The notes under the pieces are model-generated. The model worked only from the letters and a program-made list of their open reading frames with translations. It had not been told where the DNA came from and ran no database searches. A stretch of 64,000 bases of DNA, taken from Mycetocola tolaasinivorans (GTDB lineage: Bacteria; Actinomycetota; Actinomycetes; Actinomycetales; Microbacteriaceae). The stretch is taken from assembly GCF_003667565.1 (NCBI RefSeq), contig NZ_RCUX01000004.1:62001-126000 (forward strand), written 5' to 3'. Positions within the stretch are counted from its first letter, which is position 1. Each line of letters opens with the position of its first letter. Both the position numbers and the translations under genes were made by a program. Of the stretch, positions 27,403 to 36,634 are shown in pieces.

Positions 27403-28471
27403 CACCGCCGTCACCACTGAGACGGCAGACCGTAGCGCACGGAGGGGTGTTCCCCCCTTCGTGCGCTACGTCGCGGTTCGCCTCGGACTCAGCGTTCTGC
27501 TGATGTTCGGGGTGACCGTGGTCACCTTTGTTCTCACCAACCTGGTGCCCGCCGACCCCGTGCAGGCAGCCCTCGGTGAGCAGGCGGCCGCCGATCCCGC
27601 GATTGTCGCAAAGTTCCGAGCGGACAACGGCCTGGACCAGCCGCTCGTGGCGCAGTACTTCACCTACCTGAACAACGTGCTGCACGGAAACTTTGGTGTT
27701 TCCACCCAGACCCGGATGCCGGTGGCCGATGAACTCGCCTCCGCCGTACCCGCCACCATCGAGCTCGCGCTGGCCGCGATCATCTTCTCCACCCTGATCG
27801 GTATTGGCCTCGGCCTCTGGGCCGCGCTCAAGCAGCGCACCATCGTCGACCAGATCATCCGCGTGGTGAGCCTGATCGGGCTGTCCTGGCCCACGTTCTG
27901 GCTGGCACTCGTGGTCTACTACGTCTTCTTCTTCGTGCTGGGTATCTTCCCCGGTTCGGGTCGCCTCGACCCGGTGTCCATCGCCCCGCCCCAGGTCACC
28001 GGTCTGTACACCGTTGACTCGCTGATCGCCGGACAATGGGGCACCTTCTGGGATGCCCTCTACCACCTGGTGCTTCCGGCTTCCGTGCTCGCGCTGTACA
28101 CCATCGGTCTACTGACCCGGTTCGCACGCTCGGCCGTGCTCGAGGTTCTCGACCTCGACTACGTCAAGGCCGCCACCGCCAAGGGTTTGCCCCGCCGCAC
28201 CGTGGTCTTTGGCTACGTGCTGCGCGGTGCCCTGGTGCCGATCATCACCGTGCTGGGCCTCGCGTTTGGATCCCTGCTGTCGGGAACCGTGCTGGTGGAA
28301 AAGGTGTACTCCTGGCACGGCCTCGGTGAGTACTCGTTTGCCGCCGCCACCAAGCTCGACCTGCCCGCCATCATGGGCGTGGGTCTGATCGTGGGCTTTG
28401 TCTACATCGGCCTGAACTTCCTGGTGGACGTCTTGTACGGGGTCATTGACCCGAGAGTGAGGCTCGCATGA
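27386..28471 (+). CDS. peptide ABC transporter permease, DppB type
   Basis: Inner-membrane permease of 361 residues with six main helices and the EAA loop LDYVKAATAKGLPRRTVVF. The only workable start is TTG 27386, inside the end of the binding-protein gene (17-base overlap); no ATG or GTG in frame lies before the first helix (LGLSVLLMFGVTVVTFVL). This implies tight translational coupling to the binding protein. The protein carries a somewhat long N-terminal tail. Confidence 0.9.
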   Translation: MPSSSNTAVTTETADRSARRGVPPFVRYVAVRLGLSVLLMFGVTVVTFVLTNLVPADPVQAALGEQAAADPAIVAKFRADNGLDQPLVAQYFTYLNNVLHGNFGVSTQTRMPVADELASAVPATIELALAAIIFSTLIGIGLGLWAALKQRTIVDQIIRVVSLIGLSWPTFWLALVVYYVFFFVLGIFPGSGRLDPVSIAPPQVTGLYTVDSLIAGQWGTFWDALYHLVLPASVLALYTIGLLTRFARSAVLEVLDLDYVKAATAKGLPRRTVVFGYVLRGALVPIITVLGLAFGSLLSGTVLVEKVYSWHGLGEYSFAAATKLDLPAIMGVGLIVGFVYIGLNFLVDVLYGVIDPRVRLA

Positions 28472-29352
28472 GCGCCGATATCCTGACCCAGCGCGCCAAG
28501 CGGCGCCGCTGGCTGAAGATCTCACCGGCGTTTCGCACGCCGCTGGCGATCACCGGAATCACGATCGCCGCACTGTGGGTGCTGATCGCGATTTTTGCGC
28601 CGATCATCGCCCCGTTTGATCCGCTGGCCCAGGACTTTGATCGCCTGCAGCCCCCGAGCGGTGCCCACCTCTTCGGGACCGACGCCGTGGGCCGAGACGT
28701 GCTCAGCCGGGTGATCAGCGGTGCCCGCATCTCGATGCCGCTGGCGCTCGCGCTCGTGGTGGCCTCGATGGTCGTGGGCGGCACCCTCGGTGCCATCGCC
28801 GGCTACTTCGGCCGCGCGGTGGACGAGATCATCATGCGTATCGCCGACCTCGTGTTCGCGTTCCCGACCATCATCCTCGCGATGGTGATCACCGCGGCGC
28901 TCGGCCCGAGCCTCACCAATGCCGTGATCGCGATGTTGATCGTGTCTTGGCCCGCCTACGCCCGCGTGACCCGCTCACTCGTGCTCTCGGCGCGACGCCA
29001 GGAGTACGTGATCGCCGGTCGCCTGCTGGGCAACAGCCCGTTCACCACGCTGCGACGGGACATTCTGCCCAACGTCATCTCGCCGGTCTTTGTGCTTGCG
29101 ATGCTCGACGTGGGTACCGCCATCCTGCTGCTCGCGGGTCTGAGCTTCCTGGGCCTCGGGGCCACCCCTCCGCTGCCTGACTGGGGCGCGATGGTGTCCG
29201 ATGGCGTGCAGCAGTTCTCCTCCTGGTGGATCGCGGCCTTCCCCGGTCTCGCGATCTTCACCGTGGTGATGGCGTTCAACTTTATTGGGGACTCGCTGCG
29301 CGACTCCCTCGACCCGCGCGCACAGGACGCGGTGCAGGGGAGGGCAATGTGA
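28468..29352 (+). CDS. peptide ABC transporter permease, DppC type
   Basis: Second permease, 294 residues, with the OppC-type N-terminal helix, DAVGRDVLSRVISGAR, and the EAA loop QEYVIAGRLLGNSPFTTLRR. It overlaps the preceding permease stop as ATGA and the following ATPase start as GTGA. Confidence 0.93.
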   Translation: MSADILTQRAKRRRWLKISPAFRTPLAITGITIAALWVLIAIFAPIIAPFDPLAQDFDRLQPPSGAHLFGTDAVGRDVLSRVISGARISMPLALALVVASMVVGGTLGAIAGYFGRAVDEIIMRIADLVFAFPTIILAMVITAALGPSLTNAVIAMLIVSWPAYARVTRSLVLSARRQEYVIAGRLLGNSPFTTLRRDILPNVISPVFVLAMLDVGTAILLLAGLSFLGLGATPPLPDWGAMVSDGVQQFSSWWIAAFPGLAIFTVVMAFNFIGDSLRDSLDPRAQDAVQGRAM

Positions 29353-30245
29353 GCCACGCAAAAGAGTTTGAGTTTGACGGGGCCCGGCACGCGAGTGCCG
29401 AGGACGGCCTCGCCATTCGCGACCTGAAAATACGTATCGGCGAGAGGGAGATCCTGCACGGGATCAACCTCGACCTGATTCCCGGACAGATCACCGGCCT
29501 CGCCGGAGAATCCGGTTCGGGAAAATCGATCACCGGACTCGCGATGCTTCGGCTCCTGCCGAAGAACGCGAAGACGGAGGGCTCAATCACGTTCGAGGGA
29601 CGGGACCTCCTGGCCCTCCCCGAACGTGATATGGGCCGCATTCGGGGCCAGCACGTGGGCATGGTCTTCCAAGACCCGACCGCGAGCCTGCACCCGATGC
29701 TCACCATCGAGCGCCAGCTGACCGACCACCTGCGCGCCCACACCGGCGTCTCCAAGAAGGAGGCGCGGGAGCGTGCGCTGGACGTGCTGCGGAAGGTGCG
29801 GGTGCCGCTGCCGGAAACCGCGCTGAAGAAGTATCCGCACCAGTTCTCCGGTGGTCAGCTGCAGCGCATCGCGATCGCCGTGGCGATCATCTGCGAGCCG
29901 CGCATCCTCATCGCCGATGAGCCCACCACCGCGCTCGACGTGACCGTGCAGGCCGGCGTGCTGCGCCTGCTTCGTCAGCTCTGCGATGACCTCGGCCTGG
30001 CCGTGCTTCTCATCACCCACGACCTGGGTGTGATGAGCAGCCTCGCCGATCGTATCGCCGTGCTCCGTCAGGGCGAGATTGTGGAGGAGGGCACGCGCTA
30101 TGACGTGCTGCGAAACCCCCAGCACGAGTACACCCGTGCGCTGATCGACGCACTGCCGAGCCACGAGCGTGCGGGTGCCGATCTGGAGTCCGCCGAATCC
30201 GCGGCGCCGGTTGAAGAAATCTCGAAGGAGGTCGGCAATGAGTGA
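29349..30245 (+). CDS. peptide ABC transporter ATP-binding protein, DppD type
   Basis: ATPase of 298 residues: Walker A GESGSGKS, Q-loop FQDPTASLHP, signature FSGGQLQR, Walker B ILIADEPTTALD and the H-loop ITHDLG. The C-terminal region carries the oligopeptide-type extension (NPQHEYTRALIDALPSHE). GTG 29349 (MSHAKEFEF) is the correct start; the open frame continues upstream only inside the permease gene. It overlaps the next ATPase by eight bases. Confidence 0.92.
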   Translation: MSHAKEFEFDGARHASAEDGLAIRDLKIRIGEREILHGINLDLIPGQITGLAGESGSGKSITGLAMLRLLPKNAKTEGSITFEGRDLLALPERDMGRIRGQHVGMVFQDPTASLHPMLTIERQLTDHLRAHTGVSKKEARERALDVLRKVRVPLPETALKKYPHQFSGGQLQRIAIAVAIICEPRILIADEPTTALDVTVQAGVLRLLRQLCDDLGLAVLLITHDLGVMSSLADRIAVLRQGEIVEEGTRYDVLRNPQHEYTRALIDALPSHERAGADLESAESAAPVEEISKEVGNE

Positions 30246-31032
30246 GTCCCTGCTAAGCCTGGATGACCTGCGCGTGCAGTACAAGCTGCCGGGCCGGGGC
30301 ATCCTGACCGCGGTTGACGGCGTGAGCTTCGACCTCAAGCCGAAGCAGGTGCTGGGCCTGGTCGGAGAATCCGGCTGCGGAAAGTCCACGCTCGCGCGGG
30401 CCGTCTGCGGTTTGGAGCCCATCCACTCCGGCGGCATTACGTTCAACGGCACCCCGATCCGAACCCTCGGAATGCGGACCCGTCCGGCCGAGCTGCTGCG
30501 CATCCAGATGGTGTTCCAGAACCCGTACGCCTCGCTCAACCCGCGGCGCACCGTGGGAAAGCAGATCGAGGATGGACTGCGCATCCACCCGCAGCGTGAC
30601 AGCTGGAGTGTTGCCGGTCTGCTGGAGGAGGTGGAGTTGCCTGCGGAGGCGGCAAACCGATTCCCTCACCAGTTCTCCGGTGGTCAGCGCCAGCGCATCG
30701 CGATCGCACGAGCCATTGCGTCCGGACCCGACCTGCTGATCGGTGATGAGCCCATCGCCTCGCTCGACGCGAGCCTGCAGGCAAAGGTCGCCGGCCTCAT
30801 GCGCCGCCTGGCTCTGGAATCGGGTGCGTCGATGCTGTTCATCAGCCACGACCTCGCGGTGGTGCGCACCATCGCCGACGAGATCGCCGTGATGAGCAAG
30901 GGTAAGGTCGTCGAACTCGGCACCGTGGAGCAGGTGTGGCGTTCCCCGCGGGACCCCTACACCCAGCGCCTCCTCGCCGCGATCCCCGCGGTCGACGGCC
31001 TGGGCACGCTTCCGGGCTTGCCCGAGGACTAG
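30238..31032 (+). CDS. peptide ABC transporter ATP-binding protein, DppF type
   Basis: Second ATPase, 264 residues: Walker A GESGCGKS, FQNPYASLNPRRTVG, signature FSGGQRQR, Walker B LLIGDEPIASLD (Gly in place of the usual hydrophobic/Ala residue before Asp, still functional in form), H-loop ISHDLA. It ends in the short oligopeptide-family tail. Last gene of the operon, followed by a strong terminator. Confidence 0.92.
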   Translation: MSESLLSLDDLRVQYKLPGRGILTAVDGVSFDLKPKQVLGLVGESGCGKSTLARAVCGLEPIHSGGITFNGTPIRTLGMRTRPAELLRIQMVFQNPYASLNPRRTVGKQIEDGLRIHPQRDSWSVAGLLEEVELPAEAANRFPHQFSGGQRQRIAIARAIASGPDLLIGDEPIASLDASLQAKVAGLMRRLALESGASMLFISHDLAVVRTIADEIAVMSKGKVVELGTVEQVWRSPRDPYTQRLLAAIPAVDGLGTLPGLPED

Positions 31033-31044
31033 TCCACGCAACAC

Positions 31045-31083
31045 AGAGGGAGGGTGCCCGAGTTTTCGGGGCACCCTCCCTCT
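31045..31083 (+). terminator. terminator of the first peptide transporter operon
   Basis: A 15-bp perfect stem (AGAGGGAGGGTGCCC and its complement) around a 9-base loop, 12 bases after the last ATPase stop. Confidence 0.85.
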
Positions 31084-31134
31084 ACGTTGTGGGATGCATG
31101 GCTGTGGACCGAGAGCTAGGGCTGAGGCGGGCAC

Positions 31135-31812
31135 CTACTCCTGCGTCGGTGCGGTGGATGCCGCCGGCGTCGCGAAGCGATAGAGCCGGGCGGGGCGATG
31201 GCGGCCGCCGGTCTGTACCTGGTCAGTGGCGCGGACCAGCCCGCTGGTCTCGACCTGCCGGCGGAAGTTTGCCGGGTCAATGCGACGATCAAGCACGGCT
31301 TCGTACACCTCACGCAGTGTCGAGAGTGTGAAGAGCTCGCCGAGGAACGCGTGGCCCAGGTTGGAATACTCGAGCTTGCCGCGCAGCCGCCCCAGCGCGT
31401 AGCTTACGATTTCGGCGTGGTCGAAGGCGAGCTCGGGCAGATCGTCCGCGGGGAACCAGCGCACGTTTTCGGTGACCACGGCCTCGGCCGCCTCCTCCTC
31501 GCGCACGAGTGCCCAATAGATAATGGACACCACGCGGTTACCGGGGGAGCGATCCACATTTCCAAACGCGAAGAGCTGCTCGAGATAGCTGGGGGAGAGA
31601 CCCGTGGTTTCGTTCAGCGTAAACGCCGCCGACTCCGAGAGCTCCTGATCCGGTTCCAACGGCCCGCCGGGCAACGCCCACTTTCCCTGCTCGGGTTCGC
31701 GAATGCGCCGCACCAGCGGAAGCCACACGGTGCGCCGGGAAGAGTCTGCCGCTGGGCGCAGCGCGAAGATTACCGTGGAGACGGCAAGCTCAATGGGAGC
31801 GGACGTAATCAC
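31135..31812 (-). CDS. NrtR-like Nudix-fold transcriptional regulator
   Basis: Protein of 225 residues. Residues about 5-145 form a Nudix domain (GKWALPGGPLEPDQE) and residues about 150-215 a C-terminal winged helix (FTLSTLREVYEAVLDRRID; NFRRQV; GRHRPARLYRF), the layout of NrtR regulators of NAD metabolism. The catalytic Nudix box is broken: the REUXEE part reads FTLNET, residues 64-69, so it probably binds but does not hydrolyse a nucleotide ligand. No NAD biosynthesis gene is in view. GTG start with CGGAGG. Confidence 0.82.
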   Translation of the reverse strand: MITSAPIELAVSTVIFALRPAADSSRRTVWLPLVRRIREPEQGKWALPGGPLEPDQELSESAAFTLNETTGLSPSYLEQLFAFGNVDRSPGNRVVSIIYWALVREEEAAEAVVTENVRWFPADDLPELAFDHAEIVSYALGRLRGKLEYSNLGHAFLGELFTLSTLREVYEAVLDRRIDPANFRRQVETSGLVRATDQVQTGGRHRPARLYRFATPAASTAPTQE

Positions 31813-31872
31813 GGGGCCTCCGGGATCGGCTGACGGGTTGACGCAAGCTTAGTGTCGGTAGCACCCTAACGC

Positions 31873-32676
31873 CTACTTACCCGTCACCCCGAAGATGCCC
31901 GGCCACCAGGCCAGTGCGAGCGGGTAACCCACAAACGAGATGATGTCGATGATGGTGTGGGCGATGACGAGCGGCATCACGCGGCCCCAGCGGCGATAGC
32001 ACCAGCCGAAGACGAGACCCATCACGACGTTGCCGATGAACGGGCCGATGCCCTGATAGAGGTGGTAGCTGCCGCGCAGCAGGGCGCTGGCGATCAGGAC
32101 CTTCCACTTCCCCCAGCCGAGCTGATCCAACCTCTTATAGAGGTATCCCACCACGATGATCTCCTCGGTGAGCCCGGCCTTCAGTGCGGCCAGCACCAGC
32201 ATGGGGATCGTCCACCAGTACTGATCGGTGGGTGCAGCCTGCACCGCGACCGTGATGCCGAGCAGCCGCCCGACCGCGTAGAGCGCGATTCCGGGGATCC
32301 CGATGACGGCCACGAGGAACAGCGCGCGCCGGGTGTCCCGGGCGAGCAGCCGCGGGCGCACGTCGAGACCCAGCTGAGTAAAGGGGCTGAGCCCCGGACG
32401 CCACAGCAGGAACAGCACCAGTGCTACCGGCGCGAGCCCCAGGGCAAACCCGAGGAACTGGTTGGTGAAGTCAAGCCATTCGCGAGTGGAGGTGGCCTGG
32501 TTGATGCCGGTGCTCTGATTACCCAGCGGGGTTTCGGCGGTGAGCCGCGCGATCAGGCTGAGGATCGAGTACAGCGCCGAGGCCCCCAAAGAGAGGGCCA
32601 GTACGATCCCAATTTCGGTGCCGATCCGGCGGCGCGGGTGTTCAAAGGCGGCATCCCGCTCGGGAAGTAACGACAT
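31873..32676 (-). CDS. CPBP family membrane protein (type II CAAX protease-like)
   Basis: Multi-helix membrane protein of 267 residues. The CPBP/Abi signature residues are Glu171-Glu172 (TEEIIVVGYLY), His205 (GSYHLYQGIG) and His240 (AHTIIDIISF). The usual EExxxR arginine is replaced: the motif reads EEIIVVGY. Family members are intramembrane glutamic-type proteases, some involved in peptide maturation. ATG 32676 is favoured over a start 99 bases upstream. Confidence 0.85.
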   Translation of the reverse strand: MSLLPERDAAFEHPRRRIGTEIGIVLALSLGASALYSILSLIARLTAETPLGNQSTGINQATSTREWLDFTNQFLGFALGLAPVALVLFLLWRPGLSPFTQLGLDVRPRLLARDTRRALFLVAVIGIPGIALYAVGRLLGITVAVQAAPTDQYWWTIPMLVLAALKAGLTEEIIVVGYLYKRLDQLGWGKWKVLIASALLRGSYHLYQGIGPFIGNVVMGLVFGWCYRRWGRVMPLVIAHTIIDIISFVGYPLALAWWPGIFGVTGK

Positions 32677-32831
32677 GGCGGGGTTCCCTTCAGGCAGACC
32701 CTTATCGTAACGCGCAGAAACCCGAGTGTTGGGACCCACAGCGAATGCTCGGTGAACGTGACGGTTCTTGTTCACTTATTACAACGGAATGCCAACTGTG
32801 TATCCGCTCGGTAACAATCCGTGCGTCTGTT

Positions 32832-32860
32832 TTGTGAAACGAGCGAAACCTATCTACGCT
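32832..32860 (+). promoter_or_regulatory. promoter of the second peptide ABC operon
   Basis: -35 TTGTGA (32832-32837) and -10 TACGCT (32855-32860), 17-bp spacer, about 70 bases before the binding-protein gene. The 250-base gap otherwise holds no gene. Confidence 0.5.
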
Positions 32861-32928
32861 GGTGTCATCCAAGAGAACCCGCACGGGGTACATCTCTGTG
32901 CGCGTTCTGACACATTCCAGGAGGAATA

Positions 32929-34548
32929 ATGAAGCTGAATCGCTTTGGCGTAGGTGCCATTGCCCTGGCTGCCTCGGGCGCTCTCGTGCTCTCGGGCTGC
33001 TCCACCAACGGCGGCGACAACGCCGGCTCGGGTGACAACAGTGGCAAGGCCATCATCACCGCAAACGGCTCGGAGCCCGAAAACGGCCTCGTTCCCACCA
33101 ACACCAACGAAACCGGTGGCGGTCGCATCATCAACTCGCTGTTCACCGGTCTCGTCAGCTATGACGCCAAGGGTGCACCGCAGCTGGACGTCGCCAAGTC
33201 GATCACGACCGAGGACTCGCAGCACTTCACCGTCGTTCTGAACGACGACCGCGAATTCTCCAACGGCGAGAAGGTCACCGCCAAGTCGTTCGTGGATGCA
33301 TGGAACTGGGCTGCCCAGGTCTCCAGCAAGCAGAACAACCAGTCCTTCTTCGAGGACATCGAGGGCTTCAACGCTGAAGCTGACTCGGAGCTGACCGGCC
33401 TCAAGGTCGTTTCGGACACCGAGTTCACCATCACCCTGAACCAGCCGGTTTCGGACTTCGAGCTGCGTCTCGGCTACTCGGCATACGTGCCGCTGCCCGA
33501 GGGAGCAATCAAGGACGCTGCGGCGTTCGGTGAGCACCCGATCGGTAACGGCCCCTACAAGCTGGCCGGCGACAAGGCGTGGACCCACAAGGAAAACATC
33601 AAGCTCGTCAAGAACGAGAAGTACAAGGGCCCGCGTGAGGCGAAGAACGACGGCCTGACCATCGTCTTCTACTCTGACCCGACCGCTGCTTACGCAGACC
33701 TGCGTTCGAACAACCTCGACGTTCTGGACCAGATCCCGTCCTCCGACCTGGCTAAGTTCCAGGACGACCTGGGCAAGCGCGCCATCAACCAGCCGGCCGC
33801 TATCTTCCAGTCCTTCACCATTCCGGAGCGCCTCGAGCACTTCTCCGGTGAAGAGGGCAAGCTGCGTCGCGCGGCGATCTCGCAGGCCATCAACCGCCCG
33901 CAGATCACCAAGACCATCTTCTCGGAGACCCGCACCCCCGCTCACGACTTCACCTCGCCGGTTATCCCCGGTTACTCGGCTGATGTCGAGGGCAGCGATG
34001 TTGTGAACTTCAACGCTGACAAGGCCAAGGAGCTGTGGGCTCAGGCCGACGCTATCAAGCCGTGGTCGGGTACCTTCCAGATTGCGTACAACGCAGATGG
34101 TGGACACCAGAGCTGGGTTGACGCAGTCACCAACCAGCTGAAGAACGTTCTCGGCATTGACGCCTCGGGCGCACCGGTGCCGGTGTTCTCGGCCTTCCGT
34201 CAGGAAGTCACCAGCGGCAACATCCAGACCGCTTTCCGTACCGGATGGCAGGGTGACTACCCGGGTCTGTACAACTTCCTCGCACCGCTGTACGCCACCG
34301 GCGCCAGCTCCAACGACGGTAAGTACAGCAACCCCGAGGTCGACGCCCTCCTGAAGGATGGTCTGGCCGCTACCAACATCGATGACGCCAACAAGAAGTT
34401 CCAGGCTGCTCAGACGATCCTCTTCACCGACCTGCCGGCAATCCCGCTGTGGTACTCCACCGTCAACGGTGGATTCAGCGACAAGGTCGACAACGTCGTC
34501 TTCTCCTGGAACAGCCAGCCGATCTACGAGGGAATCACCAAGAAGTAG
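32929..34548 (+). CDS. oppA: oligopeptide ABC transporter substrate-binding lipoprotein
   Basis: Family 5 solute-binding protein of 539 residues. Lipoprotein signal with lipobox LSGC and Cys24, then a Ser/Asn/Gly linker. ANGSEPENGLVP, TNETGGGRIINSLFTGL and WNWAAQVSSKQNNQSFFEDI in sequence are typical of actinobacterial OppA-type peptide binders. It has an AGGAGG site. A large hairpin separates it from the permease genes, a usual arrangement for making more binding protein than permease. Confidence 0.93.
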   Translation: MKLNRFGVGAIALAASGALVLSGCSTNGGDNAGSGDNSGKAIITANGSEPENGLVPTNTNETGGGRIINSLFTGLVSYDAKGAPQLDVAKSITTEDSQHFTVVLNDDREFSNGEKVTAKSFVDAWNWAAQVSSKQNNQSFFEDIEGFNAEADSELTGLKVVSDTEFTITLNQPVSDFELRLGYSAYVPLPEGAIKDAAAFGEHPIGNGPYKLAGDKAWTHKENIKLVKNEKYKGPREAKNDGLTIVFYSDPTAAYADLRSNNLDVLDQIPSSDLAKFQDDLGKRAINQPAAIFQSFTIPERLEHFSGEEGKLRRAAISQAINRPQITKTIFSETRTPAHDFTSPVIPGYSADVEGSDVVNFNADKAKELWAQADAIKPWSGTFQIAYNADGGHQSWVDAVTNQLKNVLGIDASGAPVPVFSAFRQEVTSGNIQTAFRTGWQGDYPGLYNFLAPLYATGASSNDGKYSNPEVDALLKDGLAATNIDDANKKFQAAQTILFTDLPAIPLWYSTVNGGFSDKVDNVVFSWNSQPIYEGITKK

Positions 34549-34614
34549 TTTCGACTCACGGATGTAACAAAAATCGTTGTAGAGTGAGAACTCTGTAATT
34601 ATTTCCTGTTACTC

Positions 34615-34664
34615 GAGGGGGGCGAGTGTGTACCGGTTACGACCGGAAATCATTCGCCCCCCTC
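34615..34664 (+). promoter_or_regulatory. nested hairpin between oppA and oppB
   Basis: The outer 11-bp stem is GAGGGGGGCGA/TCGCCCCCCTC. Inside it a second small hairpin CCGG...CCGG can form. It lies 66 bases after oppA and 95 before oppB. No T-run follows, so partial termination or protection of the oppA message from 3' decay is likely. Confidence 0.6.
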
Positions 34665-34758
34665 AACCTGTTGCCCCCACGGAGGCAGTGTTTTTCCTCA
34701 TCAGAGAGGCTCCATCATTCATCATGCGTAACCCCGCAACCGGGGCGGTATAAACGAT

Positions 34759-35688
34759 ATGGCAAGGTATATCTTTTTCCGCCTCCTTCAGGCTATCCCG
34801 GTACTCCTGGGAACCACTCTCCTTATCTACTACATGGTTTTCGCCATGCCGGGCGACCCCATCCTGGCTCTGTTCGGAGATAAGACCCCCACTGCGGCTC
34901 AGATCGAGGCGCTGCGCGAGCAGTACCACCTGAACGAGCCGTTCATCATGCAGTACCTCCGATTCCTCGGCGGCATCTTCGTCGGAGACCTGGGTACCAC
35001 CTACTCCGGCCAGCCCGTGATCTCGGTCCTGCAGTCCACCTTCCCCGTGACCCTGCGCCTCGCGCTGCTCGCCCTGATCATCGAGACCGTTTTCGGTATC
35101 GGTCTGGGTCTGCTCTCGGGTCTGCGCAAGGGTGGCGCGAGCGACAACATCATCCTGGCGTTCAGCCTGCTGCTGATCTCGCTGCCGATCTTCGTGATCG
35201 CGTTCGTGCTGCAGTATCTGCTCAGCTTCCAGCTCGGTATCTTCCGAGCCACGGTGGGAGAGGGAGCGCCCTGGAGCGATCTCATGCTCCCGGCAATCGT
35301 GCTGGCGACGGCTTCGGTCGCGCAGATTATCCGGCTCGCACGCACCTCGGTCATCGAGACCGCCGGACAGGACTTCGTGCGCACCGCGTACGGTAAGGGT
35401 CTTTCCCGCGGACGGGTGATCCCGGTTCACATTCTGCGTAACTCGTTGATTCCGGTGGTTACCTACATTGGTACCGACCTCGGTGTGATGATGGTTGGTG
35501 CCACCGTGACCGAGGGTATCTTCAACGTCCCCGGCGTGGGACGCACCCTGTTCCAGGCGATTAGGCAGAGCGAAGGCCCCACCGTTGTGTCCTTCGTGAC
35601 GGTGATGGTGCTGCTGTACCTGATCCTGAACCTGCTGATCGACCTGCTGTACGCCGTGCTCGACCCAAGGATCCGTTATGTCAAATAG
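34759..35688 (+). CDS. oppB: oligopeptide ABC transporter permease OppB
   Basis: Permease of 309 residues. N-terminal MARYIFFRLLQAIPVLLG is the family start, QYHLNEPFIMQYLRFLGG an adjacent loop, and the EAA loop is QDFVRTAYGKGLSRGRVIP. Six helices. It overlaps oppC by 11 bases. Confidence 0.93.
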   Translation: MARYIFFRLLQAIPVLLGTTLLIYYMVFAMPGDPILALFGDKTPTAAQIEALREQYHLNEPFIMQYLRFLGGIFVGDLGTTYSGQPVISVLQSTFPVTLRLALLALIIETVFGIGLGLLSGLRKGGASDNIILAFSLLLISLPIFVIAFVLQYLLSFQLGIFRATVGEGAPWSDLMLPAIVLATASVAQIIRLARTSVIETAGQDFVRTAYGKGLSRGRVIPVHILRNSLIPVVTYIGTDLGVMMVGATVTEGIFNVPGVGRTLFQAIRQSEGPTVVSFVTVMVLLYLILNLLIDLLYAVLDPRIRYVK

Positions 35689-36634
35689 CAACTACACGCC
35701 CGGTCCCGGGCACTATGTGGCCCCGCTGGAGGATACCCCTCTGGCAGCGGTCGACGCTGTTTCGGTAGACGAGAAGCCCAGCAACCTCTGGACGGACGCC
35801 TGGCAGGATCTGCGCGGTCGTGTTTCGTTCTGGATCTCGCTGGCCCTGATTCTGCTGGTCGCGGTTGTCGCAATCTTCCCGCAGCTGTTCACCTCGGTGG
35901 CCCCGGATGCCTGTGACCTCGACAACTCCAACGGCGGCAGCGAGCCCGGGCACCTGCTCGGATTCACCATGCAGGGCTGTGACGTCTACTCGCGCATCAT
36001 TCACGGAACCAGCACCTCGGTGTCCGTGGGTCTGATCGTGACCGTACTCGTCTTCACCCTCGGCCTGGTCTTTGGTGCGATCTCCGGTTTCTACGGTGGA
36101 TGGGTCGACTCGGTGCTCTCGCGCGCCGGCGACATCTTCTTCTCGATTCCCTACATCCTCGCCGCCATCGTCATCATGTCGCAGTTCAAGGCTGAGGACC
36201 GCAACGTCTGGGTGATCTCGCTCGCGATTGGTTTGTTCGCGTGGCCCTCAACGGCCCGTGTGCTTCGAGCGGAGATTATCCGCGTGAAGCAGGCCGACTT
36301 CATCACCAGTGCAAAGTCGATCGGACTCTCGAACTTCAAGATTCTGATCCGGCACGTGCTGCCCAACTCGATCGCTCCGGTGATCGTGATCACGACCCTG
36401 TCGCTCGCCGGCGCGATCGTGGCCGAGGCAACGCTGAGCTACCTGGGTGTGGGTCTGCCCACCACCATCATGTCGTGGGGTAACGACATCGGTGCGGCAC
36501 AGGACAACCTGCGCAACTCGCCGATGACCCTGATCTACCCGTCCATCGCGCTGTCGGTTACCGTCCTGGCATTCATCATGCTTGGTGAGGCAGTTCGTGA
36601 CGCGCTCGACCCGAAGGCGAGGGCACGTCGATGA
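35678..36634 (+). CDS. oppC: oligopeptide ABC transporter permease OppC
   Basis: Permease of 318 residues with a 45-residue cytoplasmic N-terminus, a first helix, an extracytoplasmic loop containing two cysteines (DACDLDN and MQGCDVYSR), and the EAA loop ADFITSAKSIGLSNFKILIR. GCDVYSRIIHGT replaces the usual GRDVLSR. It overlaps oppB and, as ATGA, the ATPase gene. Confidence 0.92.
   Translation: MSNSNYTPGPGHYVAPLEDTPLAAVDAVSVDEKPSNLWTDAWQDLRGRVSFWISLALILLVAVVAIFPQLFTSVAPDACDLDNSNGGSEPGHLLGFTMQGCDVYSRIIHGTSTSVSVGLIVTVLVFTLGLVFGAISGFYGGWVDSVLSRAGDIFFSIPYILAAIVIMSQFKAEDRNVWVISLAIGLFAWPSTARVLRAEIIRVKQADFITSAKSIGLSNFKILIRHVLPNSIAPVIVITTLSLAGAIVAEATLSYLGVGLPTTIMSWGNDIGAAQDNLRNSPMTLIYPSIALSVTVLAFIMLGEAVRDALDPKARARR

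Noticed and set aside
25834..27417. Minus-strand ORF of 527 residues opposite the first binding protein
   Set aside because: The plus-strand frame has a lipobox, family motifs and a ribosome binding site, so the antisense frame is a shadow.
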